From: Lanius collurio
Taxonomy: Eukaryota > Chordata > Aves > Passeriformes > Laniidae
NCBI GenBank assembly: GCA_020086605.1
Contig: JACBWW010000012.1
Location: forward strand, 14,507,855 to 14,571,854
DNA length: 64,000 nt
Direction of reading: 5' to 3'
Shown: positions 35,561 to 48,800 of the stretch, in pieces
How the letters are laid out: each line of letters starts with the position of its first letter
How positions within the stretch are numbered: the stretch's first letter is position 1
Position numbers and translations under genes: made by a program
Notes under the pieces: model-generated
Told to the model about the DNA's origin: nothing
Seen by the model: only the letters and a program-made list of their open reading frames with translations
The model's database searches: none

Positions 35561-37570
35561 CTCCTTGTTTTGGCCGAGATTTTCTTGGTGGAGACCAGCA
35601 GTGCTGGCTGGGGATCTCTTGCCACAAGACAGACCATTTCTTTAGCTGCCTGAGAACACAATATGACATCAGGGGGACAGGGGATGAATCCCACAGCAAA
35701 TGGGGATGTGAGCCCTCAAATCAACCATCAGAAGATGCTGAATGAGAGATGTGGGAACTGACTGGGCTTTGGATGGTCTGCAGGCTGGGAAAGGGATTAC
35801 CTCACTCCAGATTACAGGTAGAAAAAACCTTGACCTAAGATGCCCTTTGACAAATAGCATCTCACAAGCCCGGAAGAGAGATCTGGACAACTGTAGACTC
35901 ATACAGTATCCTTCTCCTAAGGAACAAAACTACTGCCTTGTGAATGGTTGTTTAAATTTTTTTCTCTTGAACAGGTGCTGGATCTAGAAGGACACAACCA
36001 GGAACATTCTTCCCACCACCATGATGCACAACCCCAGAGGTCAGCCACAACTCAGAGGCCTTCAGCCGCAGTCCCCAGCATTGCCAGCTTTCGTCACTGT
36101 GTGCATGAATGACATCAGGAGACAAGTATTATGTCTCTCTGTAACTGATATATATGCTTTTCCAAGACTATATTTCAGTATCAAGCCAGGCTAATACATG
36201 TGCAATTAGCAGTAGAACTGCTTTACTGTTTACCAACCTATTAGACTCTCCAGTCAAAGGAAGGCTCCAACTATCAGACAAATCTCATACAATAGCTATC
36301 CACTTATATGAGACTCATTTAATTTCATAGTATTTTTACAAGGTTGCAGCTTCCTCATAACATTCTTATATAATTTCAAGGCAAACACTCAGGTCCTTAA
36401 AAGGTAAGTATATTGCAGAGGAGACTAGCAGAGAGAGGCAAGGAAGAAGGGATTTTTCTTAATTATTTGACTCCTTCTTCCCTGGCTGGAGACAAAAATA
36501 GACACATGATTTAAAAAAACCCCAACAACCTGACACACACACACAGACACTACATTTCATCATGGTAAATTCTTATAACGTGAAGGGGTGACTCTGCCCA
36601 TTTCAATTTAAATAGGAAATGAGCTTTCTTTGCAAACATTTATGTGTAGATTTACAAAACCCATTAAATAACACGGGGGGATTTCGGAGTAGTGTCCATC
36701 CGAAAGTATTCATCTGAGTTAATTCTGTTTCAAAAATGAAATAAAGTGCAACAATAAATAATAGCTAATGTGTAATTCAATGTAAAGTCAAGATAAATCC
36801 TTTCTCTCATTTGACTTGGTACAGTATATGTGCTATGCATTTTTAATACCTTTAAATAATTTAGGAGAAATAGTGCAGAGTAAGACTGACAGGAAATGGT
36901 TTAAGCTCCTAATTTTAGGAAGCAGCCTATAAATTAAACTTCAGGAGGACATAACTTCTTGATTAAAGGTAAATTGTAGTTGTCACACCCAGAAAAAAAA
37001 TGCAGCATTGTATCTTATTACTCTAATCTATTACATTTGCTACTGTAATTTAGGAGAGTGCCACAAAGCCAACAACCAAAGAATCACAGCCTGGGACCTC
37101 ACTGTGCTACATTCTGACCAACCACTGCAGAACGAACAGCAACAATCTAGAATTTGAAATCTTAAAGCAAAAAATGGCTTCTTTTATAAGCATGCATCAG
37201 CTTCTGATTTTTGACAGGCAGCCACAGCAAATGCACTTCTGACTCTTTCCATTTTCTTGCTGGCTGGTTCTTTACCGTCTCTCTCCCTCCTCCCCACCTG
37301 TCACTCCTGACCCTTATTTCCTGCACGCAGTATTTCTGTCCTTCCCTTGGATCTGATGTGCCTGATAGACCAGGCATGCAGGATGCTGATTAGCGCTGCT
37401 GGCTTTAAAGTTTCCCTAACCCATTTCTCAGGTAATCTCACACAAATGCCTATCTTCAGCCAGCACATGTGGCAGAGATGCAGTGGCTCACCTCATATTT
37501 TAGAAACACCTGCAATAAATCAGAGAAAAGCTCTTAGCCCAGATGTTGAAAGGCAAGGGCATAACAGCCT
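35561..37570. other. Non-coding, includes a CNE-like segment near 36590-36740
   Basis: No gene. The segment 36590-36740 has AATTTAAATAGG, GCAAACATTTATG, ATTAAATAACACGGGGGG and the CpG-bearing ATTTCGGAGTAGTGTCCATC, with texture like the other candidate CNEs. A (CA)6 tract lies at about 36531-36545. Small frames at 35484-35745 lie on both strands and are not exons by any visible sign. Confidence 0.35.
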
Positions 37571-37640
37571 GGCTGAAGCAGGAACTTGAACCCAAATCCC
37601 ACTGTGTGCTTGTACTCTTCCCCACAAGCTCATGGTGGTG
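37571..37640 (-). mobile_element. tRNA-derived SINE head fragment (weak)
   Basis: The plus strand AGGAACTTGAACCCAAATCC, then CACTGTGTGCTTGTACTCTTCC, resembles the reverse complement of the tRNA-related head of MIR-type SINEs (remembered as gggatttgaacccaggtctcc...ccagtgctctttccactaca). The TTGAACCC B-box-like core is clear, but no full tRNA fold can be drawn, so it is not a tRNA gene. Confidence 0.3.
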
Positions 37641-40289
37641 AAGGGTGGTAGTGGATCCATGGAGGAAAAATAAAAGGCAAAGCATAATGCATGAGCTTAT
37701 TCAGGCAAATAGCATTGCAAATGAATAACTCTACTCACACAAGCAGTCTCCATAAATCCCAAATCATGTTTGTGTTCAAATACTTCCTCCCACGGCTGCA
37801 AAATGTGTGAAGAGGCTGAGAAAGAGTCACCCATAACTATAAGGATTCACACCTCTTAAAGCCATCCTTATTAAAAGCAAACTGTATTTACCAAAACTGT
37901 ACACAAGCAACCTCGGCTGTCTCCCTTCCTTCAGTCAACAGGCAGAGAGCTCCAGCTCCTCCAGAGCAGACCAAGAAGGATATGCTTTTTCAGCCAAGGG
38001 GGCTGAAACAGCTTCCACCACTTCCACTTGGGGGGTTCACTGCAGAAACTACATAGTTTAAATCTCATTTTATAGCTTGTGTCATGCAGACTAAATAATT
38101 TAATAGCCCCTCCTGGCTTTAAAATCTATGAGTTAGGGAAACCTACCTACTGCATCACAGGCAGTAAATCTTTTCACCAAGAGAAGAGTAAGCTTGGCCT
38201 TGAAAAACAGGGCTTTTTAAAACCAGTCAACCAAAGCCCCACATAAGTGTGTGAAAAATTTTTCACTGTGAAAGAGATGAGTTTTGGTGAAATCTCAGAG
38301 CCTGCAACTTTTGATCAGTTTGTACTAAGCTCTAAAAGACTATGTAAAATAATGCTTCTTGCCATAAAGCACTGTTCTATTTGAAGAGGAAATTGTTTAT
38401 AAAGAGAACAGAGTATGAACTCAATTAACTCTACAAAAAGCTAAAAATACCTAATTTAGCACAGTATTTCAGAGGCTGAACCCTAAACATGAAAAATTCA
38501 GCCATTACAAAGCATCCTGCCCTGCAGAGACCTTATCAGGTGCAGCAGGAAAAAAAAAACAAAGACAGAAAAAGCTGCATGCTCAGTCCAAAGGGAACTA
38601 GAATATTTTAAAAAGCCTAACTGCACTTACACTCCACTTAGAGGACTTCTACAGCAATTAGCTATAAATGAAATAATGGATTTCCTCATTTCCAACTTGA
38701 CAATGTACTTAAGCACGATGACTCATGCACAAAGATAGAAATTTAGCAATCTGTCCTTTGCATTTAGAATCAGTGCCCGATATGTTACTCTCCCCCAAAC
38801 TGGTGTTGGCACATGACACCTGTCCTGAGAAGCCAGCATCTTTGAAGTTAGGGTGCTGAGCCACAGCCTCACACTTCACAGCCAAAACTGCAGCTCTGAA
38901 GCCTTTTGGACTTTTCTCTCAAAGACAAGCAGCAGGAGGAACATTTCCCACACAGAAATGGACACAAGACTTGGAGATATCATTGAGAAAAACACCTTCT
39001 GATCTTTAAGGAGCTGTGCAACAGTTGGGATGTGCAATGCCTTGTCCTGGTTAGGTCCCAAGAACAGCACTTTGAGCACATACAGCTCTTCAGAGCACAT
39101 GTATCTTGGAAAAGTTTTCTCTGCCTCACAGCTGCTGCTCTTATAAAGGAAAAAAACAACAAAACAAAGACTAGGGGAAATTTCTTCCGTCCTCAGGGAA
39201 GAAGCCGCAGTGTGTATCCCCTTTAAAAGCAAACTGAGGATAGGAAATTCAGTAAAACAGAACTAATTTCGTCCTTAGTTTTCAAACATGAAACACACTT
39301 CTGGTTTTCTTTTGCACATGCAACACCTCTCCACCCGACACTGATCTAATATTTCGAGTTTCTCAGCATTTTCAAACCTAATTAAAAAAAAAATCTACTT
39401 AGCAGAAAGAAGTTTTCCTCTTTTTTACTGCCAAATCTTTCCACCTCGTTACTAGTTCCAGATGTAAAGTGTGCAGTGCCCAGGGAGCCAGTGGCAGATT
39501 TAAGAGCTAGCCCCTGATGCCCATGCAGCGTTTCAGACTAGTACTTTGGGACCAATGTGACTAACTGGGAGGTTCACAGTTTTCCAAATGAACACAGAAT
39601 AACAGCTTCTCCTTTCTCATCTGGACCCAGCAGCAGAAGGCATCCAACTTCTGGGGAACAGTAATGTGACTGCTCCCAATCAGCAACAGCAGATATTTCT
39701 ACAGCTTTTCTATAAAGTCATACACTGCATAGAGCCAAATAAATCTAGTTTGTTTTAGTCCTCACATAAAGTGACCTGCATAACTTGGAAAAGCAGATTT
39801 CTTTTCTTTTAAAATCTTCCACCCCACTGAATCACCCTGTGTGTTCACACACAGAGAAATAAAATGTGTGTGTCTGTACATGCAGCCCTATCGCGTATCC
39901 TCGCATTTCACCATCTGGCATCCTTCTAGGGATTAATAAAAAAAAAAAAAAAAAATTAGGTTTAAAACACCACATACCCACCCAGGGAATGAGAACTCTT
40001 ACAGAAGGTTTTAACAACCTGCGTAGAGGCGCCACGGGACAGACAAGGCAAGCCAGCTAAGGCTGCAAGTGCACGTCAGGAGCAGAAAATGTACATTATC
40101 AAACCAGCGGGCACAAAAAGTTACAACTATTTGTGTTTTATGTAGCATAAGTAAGCTGCAGCCCAGTACGACTGATCAAAGCTTGCTCAAGTCCGGAGGA
40201 ACTGAAATATGGCAAATGGTAATGTGACAGAGAAATGTCAAAATAGATGAGGAATTACACATGCCAGCAACTGAACAAAAACTAGCTGA
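37641..40289. other. Non-coding, no recognised feature
   Basis: About 2.6 kb of AT-rich DNA. It has an A18 run at 39938-39955. Several minus-strand frames around 38876-39232 are chance. No repeat family is named. Confidence 0.4.
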
Positions 40290-40450
40290 GATTAAGTCAG
40301 AGACAAAGATGAAATGCCAGATTGCCTAAAGCTAATTATCTGGACAATTAATGGAACGCCTGCAACTCGTTTTGATTATTAAGAGCACAGTCAATCGGAG
40401 AAAGGACAAAGCTATTTGCAAGAGTCCGCACTGATTTCCTCGGAAGAGGA
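40290..40450. promoter_or_regulatory. Candidate CNE
   Basis: GCTAATTATC (40331-40340) and CAATTAATGG (40345-40354) are closely spaced homeodomain cores. They are followed by five isolated CpGs within about 90 bases (GAACGCC, CTCGTT, AATCGGAG, GTCCGCA, CTCGGAAG) in an otherwise AT-rich setting. CpG decays fast in methylated vertebrate DNA, so retention hints at constraint. Function is not shown. Confidence 0.35.
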
Positions 40451-43400
40451 TGCTGGCAATGGAGTGGAAGAAATTCATACCCTGGAGATCACTAAGCCAG
40501 CTGCTAAACTATGGTGCAGCCATGTCACCTGGTACCAAAATGACACCAATCCTTTCCTTGGACTGCCCCTGGTGTCAAAATTCAATGCACATCTTATTCC
40601 CAAACTGATAATTTGACTGGCATACTAGATAAGGAAAAATATTTGTGTGTCTTTGATGCTACAAAACAAGACACATACAAGTAAGTAATTCTATACTTAT
40701 GACCTGCCAGAAATTAAAACTTAACTTCCTCCTATTCTGCCTTAATTTTTTCATGCACCAGTTTTCAGGAAATTCATACATTCTTCTATATTTATCAACT
40801 CAAGAGCTAAATGTGGTTCCCAGATAAATTCTTTATGTGATGACACTTCTTAAACTGGCTACAGACCAGCCAGATGAAAATACCTACTCACTCAGTTAAT
40901 ATAAGGGAATATCAAGATGTTTAATAAAAATATTAATTTGCCTGTTTGTTTTTTTTTTTAAAAAGAGAGAAGGAAGAAAAGAGTCTAATCCAAAGTACAG
41001 AGAGTCTCTCTGTGAAGAGTTATCTGAGCCTTTTTCTGTTACTGGTACAGGACTACCTTAGTATCTGGGATGAGAAATACCCAGCAGGTTTCCCTTCTAA
41101 GCCCACATTTGTGCCAGTAAAAATGACACGAGGCCACATTCCTTTGAAGATATAGTACTGCATTTTAGCTTTTTTCTCCCCCTCTAGTGAGATCCTGGGA
41201 AATACGTATGCATTTGCCACTGCCATTAAGCATCACATCTATCAGTCGAAAGCCACTTTACCCTAGACAGCAGAGAGTGGAAATAGATGTGACCCAACCC
41301 TGGTGTTTCTCCGAAGGGCTTCCCTGCCGACAGTCCCTTCAAATACCAGATGTAAATTAGAGCTCCCATCTCGACTGAGCAAAGCCTGTAGTGCAAATGC
41401 CCAAGTCCCAGCCCAGCCAGACCCATGAGGGTAAGTGGCATGGTCACAGCAAGATCCCTCATCAGCCAGCTCAGAACCGCCAGGAAGAATCCAGGGGCTG
41501 GATTTACTCACTTGGGCTCTGGCACTGACTGACACAATTATGCTGCTTTCAGCACTTCGGTAATTCGTTTGCACACATGTATATTCATTTTGGAGGTTTT
41601 ACATCATTTAACAGCTCAAGATGTAGGAATTTCCAGAGTTGCCTTGATCCTGAAATGAGGAAGCCTTTCAGCATAGGGATCAAAAAGCCAAGCTGTTCCT
41701 GCTTCATGTTTAAGTTCAGTTTCATTGCCTTAAAAAGAGAGAGCCTAAAAGACAGCACTTTCTACAGAATGGACTACAATCTGCTGTGCTTCTTGGGACA
41801 GACCCTTCCTGAGGTTAACAGCAGTTTAACACCCTATGAAGAGATTAAAACTGGTTTTACAAACTCAGTTCCTAAATAGACACTGTATTTTAGTTGAGGG
41901 GAAGGCAGCCAGCTTTGCAGCGGGGAAACCAACTTCAAATAGGCAGACTAGGAGGGAGCCCATACCTTCAAACACACTTTATCCATCCTTGGATGACAGA
42001 GATAAGATGTTGCACTGGGGAACTGCACTTCCTATATTATTCTCTGCACAAGATGGGCTGAGAAAGGGACCGACATGTAGGGTTTTAGAACTGATGTACT
42101 ACCTCAGCAAAAACCTGTGTGGTGAACAAACACAGTTCTGCTGACTGGTTGGTGAAATGGCACTGGGCAGCAATCTTAATACCAGAATAAAGAAATTTTA
42201 GTAAAACCCCAGTGAGTTTTGAAAACACAAAGAATGCTTTGCACATTACCCAAGAACAACAGCCTTTGTTTCTGCTCCCTGTGAAACCCTGACTCCCAAA
42301 CTCATCTGTGATAGCAGTCTGGAAAGGGACTCCAAGCAGGACAGATGTCCACCTCCTTTCTTCTCAAACTGTTGCTAGAACTCAGCCTACAGTTGATTAC
42401 CACCAGCAGGTAGGTACAAGCAGAAACTATTTCAAATCCACAGGCTTAAAAGGCATTTTTTCCCACCAAAAGTGAAAAAGTACACTCTATGCTTTTAGTA
42501 ATTTGTTAAATATTAGGAAGCTTTTCAAACCATTTTATCTTGCTAACAGTTAAGGGCTTCCCAGACCCTTAATAAAAAAAAATAAAAATCAGTATTTCAT
42601 TCTTTAGATAGGCCAAATGTCTCTTTTTTTGCCATTTTAACTGATTTACACTTCAGAGATGGCGATTAACATCTCGGTCAGAGACATCAGAATAAGCAAA
42701 AGCTCTCAGCATATCAGGTCATACCACTATTTGAAGAAAGTTCTTATACTGCTCTCAGCTTTTATTTTAGTTTGCCAAAACAAAGAAATCAGCTGTTTCC
42801 CAGGAGAGACGTGACAGACACACTGATTTTCAAAACACAAATGTGATGGAGGCTGGTGCAAAAGCAGACATACCCAAGGAATCCACAGTGCCCTGTCCTG
42901 CAGATTGCAGTCGAGGCAATGAAGTGGGGAACAAAGCACACTGCAATGTTTTAAGGGGTACAAAAACCTGATATGTCTGTGTCTGCCGCTTGAGTAATTT
43001 TTTTCTGATCTTTGCTCACAAAAGATGATTTAAGGATCTGAATGATTTTTTTTTCCCTCTCAAAATAGCACGTCAGAATAATACACGCTTCTGCCGGCCC
43101 CATGGGAGACACAGGAATTGTGCCAATCCATCACACTGATACCACAGTCCATCCAGTATCTACCATGTCTGTGCTTTTAAAATGTTAAAAAATCCCTCTA
43201 GGTTTTGTGATAGGATATTTTTTCCTTTATCTTAGTCTTAAAAATAGTGGGAAAATTATACAATCTGTATCCATTCTTGGAAAGGCAATGCAAGGGAAAG
43301 CATCATTGCTGTACCCCAGATTTCTTCACAGGTTTGAAAAACCCTGAGCCATTGTGAAACAGGAGTGATCAGGAACTGAGTGCTGCCCTATGCTTTGACT

Positions 43401-43929
43401 CACCTTGTACCAAAAAGAGCTAAAGAGACTACAGAAATAAGTATCGTAGGCTCCCGTAGTACAATACATTCATCTCAAACACAGACATGAAAGATCTTGC
43501 AAGAGTGAGGCTTTGGTAAAGTGACAACTCTGTATTTAAATGATGATTTGTTTGGACAAGGTTTTCAGGAAGAATCCTGCATGGCAGCTGTTCCCAAGGA
43601 GCTCGGCACGAGCCGGAGTGCTCATTTTATCCTACCTTTTCATAGCCTTAAAAAACACAGTAGCATTCTCTAATTGACTACTCTTTTCATATCTCAGGAG
43701 AGGTTTTTTTCCATTACAAAATGTAACTTGTATTCTAAATCTCACAGATCTTAGATAGGGAAAGAGACAATACACAAGCGGAGGTTTCTCCTTTTCCAAA
43801 AATTCTGCCAGTGTGGACTTCGGAAACCATGAACATTTTTAGACATTTAACATCTCCAGATGAGGGGAAAGCAAGAAAGCTTAAAAAACCCACACACATG
43901 CACCATATTTGATTTAAATGCTGAAACCC
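40451..43929. other. Non-coding, no recognised feature
   Basis: About 3.5 kb. Plus and minus frames of about 100 codons at 41263-42144 have no domains and no consistent splice context. Poly(T)/poly(A) short runs only. No repeat family is recognised. Confidence 0.4.
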
Positions 43930-44100
43930 TACTCATGAAAATTAATATGGTATCTACTTAAGAGGTGGCCCAAATGATAGCCCTGTTGTCCCATTAATCG
44001 TATTTATTCTAAAAGTCTCGTAACATTATCTTTGGCCCCAGCTTCAGCAGCCTGTCATTTAGCACAAGCACCTTTTTTCAGCATGCGGATCAGGTACTAA
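43930..44100. promoter_or_regulatory. Candidate CNE (weak)
   Basis: Contains AAATTAATATGGTATC, CCCATTAATCGTATTTATTC and AAAGTCTCGTAACATTATC, then CAGCATGCGGATCAGG, with isolated CpGs and several TAAT cores. Inference from texture only. Confidence 0.25.
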
Positions 44101-44689
44101 TGCTGTCTCCTTCAAACCCTTTTGTGCTTCTAAATTAGAAAAACCAAATGTCGCTTTTCTTCACATATGAAACACAGTCAGGGTCACTGTAAAATAAAAG
44201 AGCAATTAACTTTGCAAGAAAACTGCTGTACAGGAGTGAAGTACAGTATTTGAAAGAGTGGCTAAAACCTAAAACTCTTCCTACAAATGATATCCCTTAA
44301 TCAGGCTAAATTCACAGAACACAGCTTCAGATATTCCTGACAAATTAAAACAAAATTTTAAAAAAAAGAAAATAGTGGAAGATATTCCTCTCATACAGTA
44401 ATTTGTTTGCTGGGCTTTCATTGCTGCAGATAAGAAGTCTTGCTGTTTTGGCAGTTGGAAAACTGGCTCTATCTGCCTGCCGCCTTCTCCTTCCCCAAAT
44501 GAGCCCTAAACAGCTAATAAATATTAGCACAGAATTTCTCATGGTTTCCTTCATCAGTCAAATGACAAAAGTATGAATTCTCTGAATAAAATTCAGGTTG
44601 GAGCTGCCCTAGCTGAAAAGACAAAAAGAAAGCTGACATTAAGGGCTTGAAGTTGATAAGTATTTTAAAATACAAAATTATCTTGGCTC
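44101..44689. other. Non-coding, no recognised feature
   Basis: AT-rich DNA joining two candidate CNE blocks. The 69-codon minus frame at 44345-44554 is unremarkable. Confidence 0.4.
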
Positions 44690-44960
44690 TGACCCTTCTC
44701 TAAAATCAGCCAAGATTTTATAACTTGGTAAAATTAAATGCGCTATCAACACACAACTGACTGCTATCCAGCAAAGATAAATTATCTCATTAGTGCCATA
44801 GAAATCAGATGAGGCGTGCATAGTAAGTGACATATTAAATGCAATTATAAAACCCTACTGAAGTGATGTTAGTGACCTGACACATGACAAAAAGCCCCAT
44901 CAAGGCAATGCAGAATCCAGGCTGGAAGATGCACTGATATTATTTCTGTGCAGCATACAT
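44690..44960. promoter_or_regulatory. Candidate CNE with an inverted GATA pair
   Basis: AGATAAATTATCT at 44775-44787 consists of two GATA-factor sites (AGATAA and its complement TTATCT) facing each other around one base. Nearby are CTCATTAGTGCC, ATTAAATGCAATTATAAAAC and isolated CpGs (ATGCGCTATC, GAGGCGTGC). Closely spaced inverted GATA sites are a known high-affinity arrangement for GATA zinc fingers. That it functions here is inference. Confidence 0.35.
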
Positions 44961-45329
44961 CAGATACAAACCCACACTTAGCCATCGGTAAAAATCCCAT
45001 AATCAAAAGCATTGTAAAGGTTTAAGACATTATTTATATGCAAAGAAGGGGATATCTCTTAGAGAAGCAGAGCTACCCACTAATGCAGCCCTCTGCAATT
45101 GCTGTGATGGGATGAGCAGGCTGGGACAGCTGCCTTCCCGTGTCGCCCACCTCCGTCCTCACGCGTGCACGTAGTGCCGATCAGCTGCCAGACACAAGGC
45201 ATGTTCCCACTTTTCACATCTGCAGTGATAATTTTCCGATGTTAACTATCATAAAATGAGAATGAGGGGAACACATGGCTCAAAGAAACCATAGGGATCC
45301 TCCTCCCATCCCATGTCAGCAATACCAGT
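44961..45329. other. Non-coding, no recognised feature
   Basis: Contains a small CpG cluster (CCCGTGTCGCCCACCTCCG, CACGCGTGCACG) around 45140-45180 but no exon, donor or promoter motif I can defend. Confidence 0.4.
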
Positions 45330-45830
45330 GATCTAAATGCTTCCTGACCAGCATTTATTTAGCCCTCCTCAAACTCCCCTGGTGCAGGACTGCTGCAAGC
45401 AGACTCTCTGGTGATTCTCTCCCTTCTCTGGTGCAAAGCTTTTTACTAAAATCTAACCTACATTTTCCTTGCTGCAACTTACTGCTCTTTATCTGACTCA
45501 CAGCAGACAGATCACAGGCTATTCTTTCTCTCCAGCAGATATTTACACCTTCCAGGGTCACACATGACACAGGGTCACCTGATGACAGCTTCCATTATTT
45601 CAACTTGCTGTCCCACATCCTATTTCCTAAATACACTGTCATTCTTGTTTAACCTTTGCCCTTCCTTATATTTTCCTTGGAGGGCTGTGCCCCAAAGCAG
45701 CCACACAAATGCCCTTATCAGGACCAGCTGCCTTAAAAGATTGATCCTTGCATTACACATGCAACATTGTTCACATCCAGCAAGTGGTCATCTTGCAAAA
45801 GTATATCACTATCAACTAGCACCTATTTTT
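45330..45830 (-). mobile_element. Decayed CR1 LINE fragment
   Basis: The plus strand carries AAATCTAACCTACATTTTCC TTGCTGCAACTTA near 45450-45482, later GTGCCCCAAAGCAG near 45688, and CTTGCAAAAGTATATCACTA followed by TCAACTA near 45791. In this order they follow the antisense of the conserved CR1 3' half as I remember it (tctaacctaaatttcccttgctgcaa..., ...gtgcccaaaactggacacaa..., ...ttgcaaaagtatcacattgtcaactca). The element is on the minus strand, is clearly much older than the copy at 4504-5216, and has no open frame. Boundaries are approximate. Confidence 0.5.
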
Positions 45831-48800
45831 CAGACTACAGAAAGGCACCCCTCAGGAGTCATCCCCTGCTTGGACAGTAAATTGGGCAGCTTAAGCACTT
45901 GTCTCATGGAACTTCACCCTCCACAAAAGCATGGTCTCCCAGTGAGAGCCAAGTGCTGATGGCCATGGAAAGACTGGTAGGGCCACCTCACCCACAGGGA
46001 TAGCTCTGAAGGAGTGGTGAGCTCCACCTTTCACCATCAGCCCCTCACACCGTCCTTGGTGCCCATTGCCAAGCACAGCTGGAAGGCAAACCACAGCACC
46101 TGACCCCAACCACTGATACAAAACAACCCAGCAAACATCCACAACAAAGCTACTTTTTCCCACCAAACTGCTCAGCATCTCCCCAGGAACCTGAAAATGA
46201 GACCTCTGCTTAAGGCAGAAGCTCTGTGGAGGGCTTAGGGATTGCTCTTTCCAAAACACCATCTTGATGGCTGGCAAAAACAGTTTTTCTTTTTTCTGGG
46301 TTGTTGGTTTTTTCTTCCCTTCCCCCTTCTGACTTTTATGGCAAATTTAAAATGCAAACTCTTCTTCAGGCCACAGAACTGAGGGAGTCTCCTCTACCTG
46401 GAGCCTGCAGCAACACAGTTCTCTGCTGTACCTCCTATCTGAAGCAGCACTGCTGAACAGGACTCGAGTAACACAAAATGCTAGAAAAAGTAATCAAAAA
46501 CTCTGTTAAGATTCATAAAATCAGGTGAGAGCAACATACACCTGTACCTGATAGAAACACACTTTTTCCACTTTTGGGGAATATTATATTAGTGATGGAG
46601 AGCCTCCTTTCTACAGGGAAGAAGACAGGACCAGACTGGAGCAGTCTGAATTACATGGGGCATTGCTATGGTGCTCCCTGCTCTCTTCCATCTCTCACCA
46701 ACTCCATTGAATATAAGAGGAGGGGAAAGGTCTGAAAACCCCCCTAGTACCTCTACTTCACATAGCTGGCAAAGAAAAAACCACAAACACGTACTTTTTA
46801 CATGCCATTGTCAGATGATCCAGGGATTTTGTTCACCTATTGAAATGAGTCAGCTTGAAATGCTTTCCTTAATGCAACTTTTAGCTGCCATTAGCACTTT
46901 TGTGAGGGGCACTGGTAGGTGTCAGATATGGAAAAACCATGTCAGAGAGGGAGCAACCATTTTCCAAGCATGCTGTTTCATTCTGCAATAAAATAAGTTA
47001 CTCTGTTCACAGAATTACTTTTTATCCATCACTTTACTCAGCAAGACAGGCCAATACAATTTCTGTCCGTTTTCTTTCTCTGTACAGTTCATTTTTGTTC
47101 CTCCTGGAGGTTAGGAAGCAAATTACAAATTGACTGGTTTGAATCCTCAACACACAGAGGTGTAATACTCTTTAACTGTATGTATTTTGCTGGAATGCAG
47201 ATGACTATTTTAATACATTTATTTTAACCATAAAACTAATTATTGGTAACACTAGTAAACAGAAATAACCCGTAGAGATCACAGCATTTCCATTTAAGTG
47301 TATGATAACATGGAAAAATTACATACAGCAAAAAGATTTGAGCATGTCTAGTTCTGTTTGTGGGCAGTGTTCAAATTTCTGGGTTTTAACTTTGAAAGGT
47401 TAAAAAGTTTAATTGGATTAATTTGGTGGTCTACTTACATTATCCAGTAGGGATATTTTGAGCCATTACAGAATGTCTCTTGTGTTGCCTGAGATACAAG
47501 CCAATGAAATGATGATGAGGGTTTGTTACTGGCCGGAACCAATTATTTCTGCTGGGAGAAAAGATCAATTTGTGATAAGAATTATAATGAAATAACAAGG
47601 ATAAGAATTTGAGAAATCTTGACCTTAGACTAAGTTAATATTTTCCTTGGAAAAGTTTAAATACAACCTTCTTTTTATAGTCTTTTATAAGGGAAACTAA
47701 TAATAATTTTTAAAAAGGCAATTTTCATTGTCTTGCTGAAAAAATCCCCACTAATAAATTAATACTCTCTATTCTGGATGCCTTAAAACAAAAGAGGATT
47801 GAACTAATCTGCCCATGAGTACATAAAAATGCCAAATACCCTTTCCTCCGTTTACATAGAGTCTTGCATGCCACAAACCCTGCTGGAAGAGAGCTCCTGC
47901 AGAAATGCTGGTCTTCTGCCTATCTACTCACAGGTTCACCTTTAATTGCTCTAGGGAAGAAATCAGTCAAGAGACTCACACTTGAACTCCATTTACTCTT
48001 CTACCTCCAAGACTGTTCCTTATTGGCATCTACTTTTCCCTGCTTTTGTTCCACATGGCAAAAAACATCATCTTTTCTCAAAGAACAACATCTAGGTGCT
48101 GTTTCAGTGATGCTTAGAGCTGTTTTTAGCAAAGGCTGCTGATTTCTCAGGTTCACAGCCCTCTTGCACCATGTGATTTCTGCATGCCAAGGCAACAAAC
48201 CATGTTTGGATTCACACATAGCACAAATTCAGCCCACAAAGACAGCTTGGTTACTCCCTGTGAGACCCCACTGGACTCAGAACATGCAGCATTTCCTCAG
48301 CTCAATCACCCACAAGTTGCAATAAGATTTTAGCTTTTTATTTCCCTTCAGTCAGTGTGAAGTTAGTCTGATCTTCTGTCTCACATTCTCTTTGCAGTGT
48401 TTCTGCCCTGTTTTTCAGGCTATTGAGCTTCATTGTCTCCTTGCTCCCCTTTATCTTCCCTGTTACTCTTGAGAAAGCCTCCACTGCAGGGCCTCCTCCA
48501 GCAAGGGCTGGGACAAACCCTGCACTGCTGAACTGGGGGACAGAATTTATGGGTGGTCAAGCCCTCACTGCTGCAGCTATGGAAATTTTAATACTAATAT
48601 ATGCCTTCTGACTGTGTGCTAAGATAACAGAAGATGAGAAGTGGATGTGAAGGAGCATTTCATTTCCAGCTGCATTCCAGCTTTGGAGAGTGATGGCAGA
48701 GTGGGATACCATTTGGTGGATTTAAGATAGTGAGTTTATTATAATTTTAAACATGTTTTAATTAACAAATTCTTTTGTAAGCCACCATCAGCAGCGGTTT

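Noticed and set aside
37589..37600. TTGAACCC as a tRNA B box
   Set aside because: No acceptor stem or anticodon arm around it; better explained as a SINE fragment.
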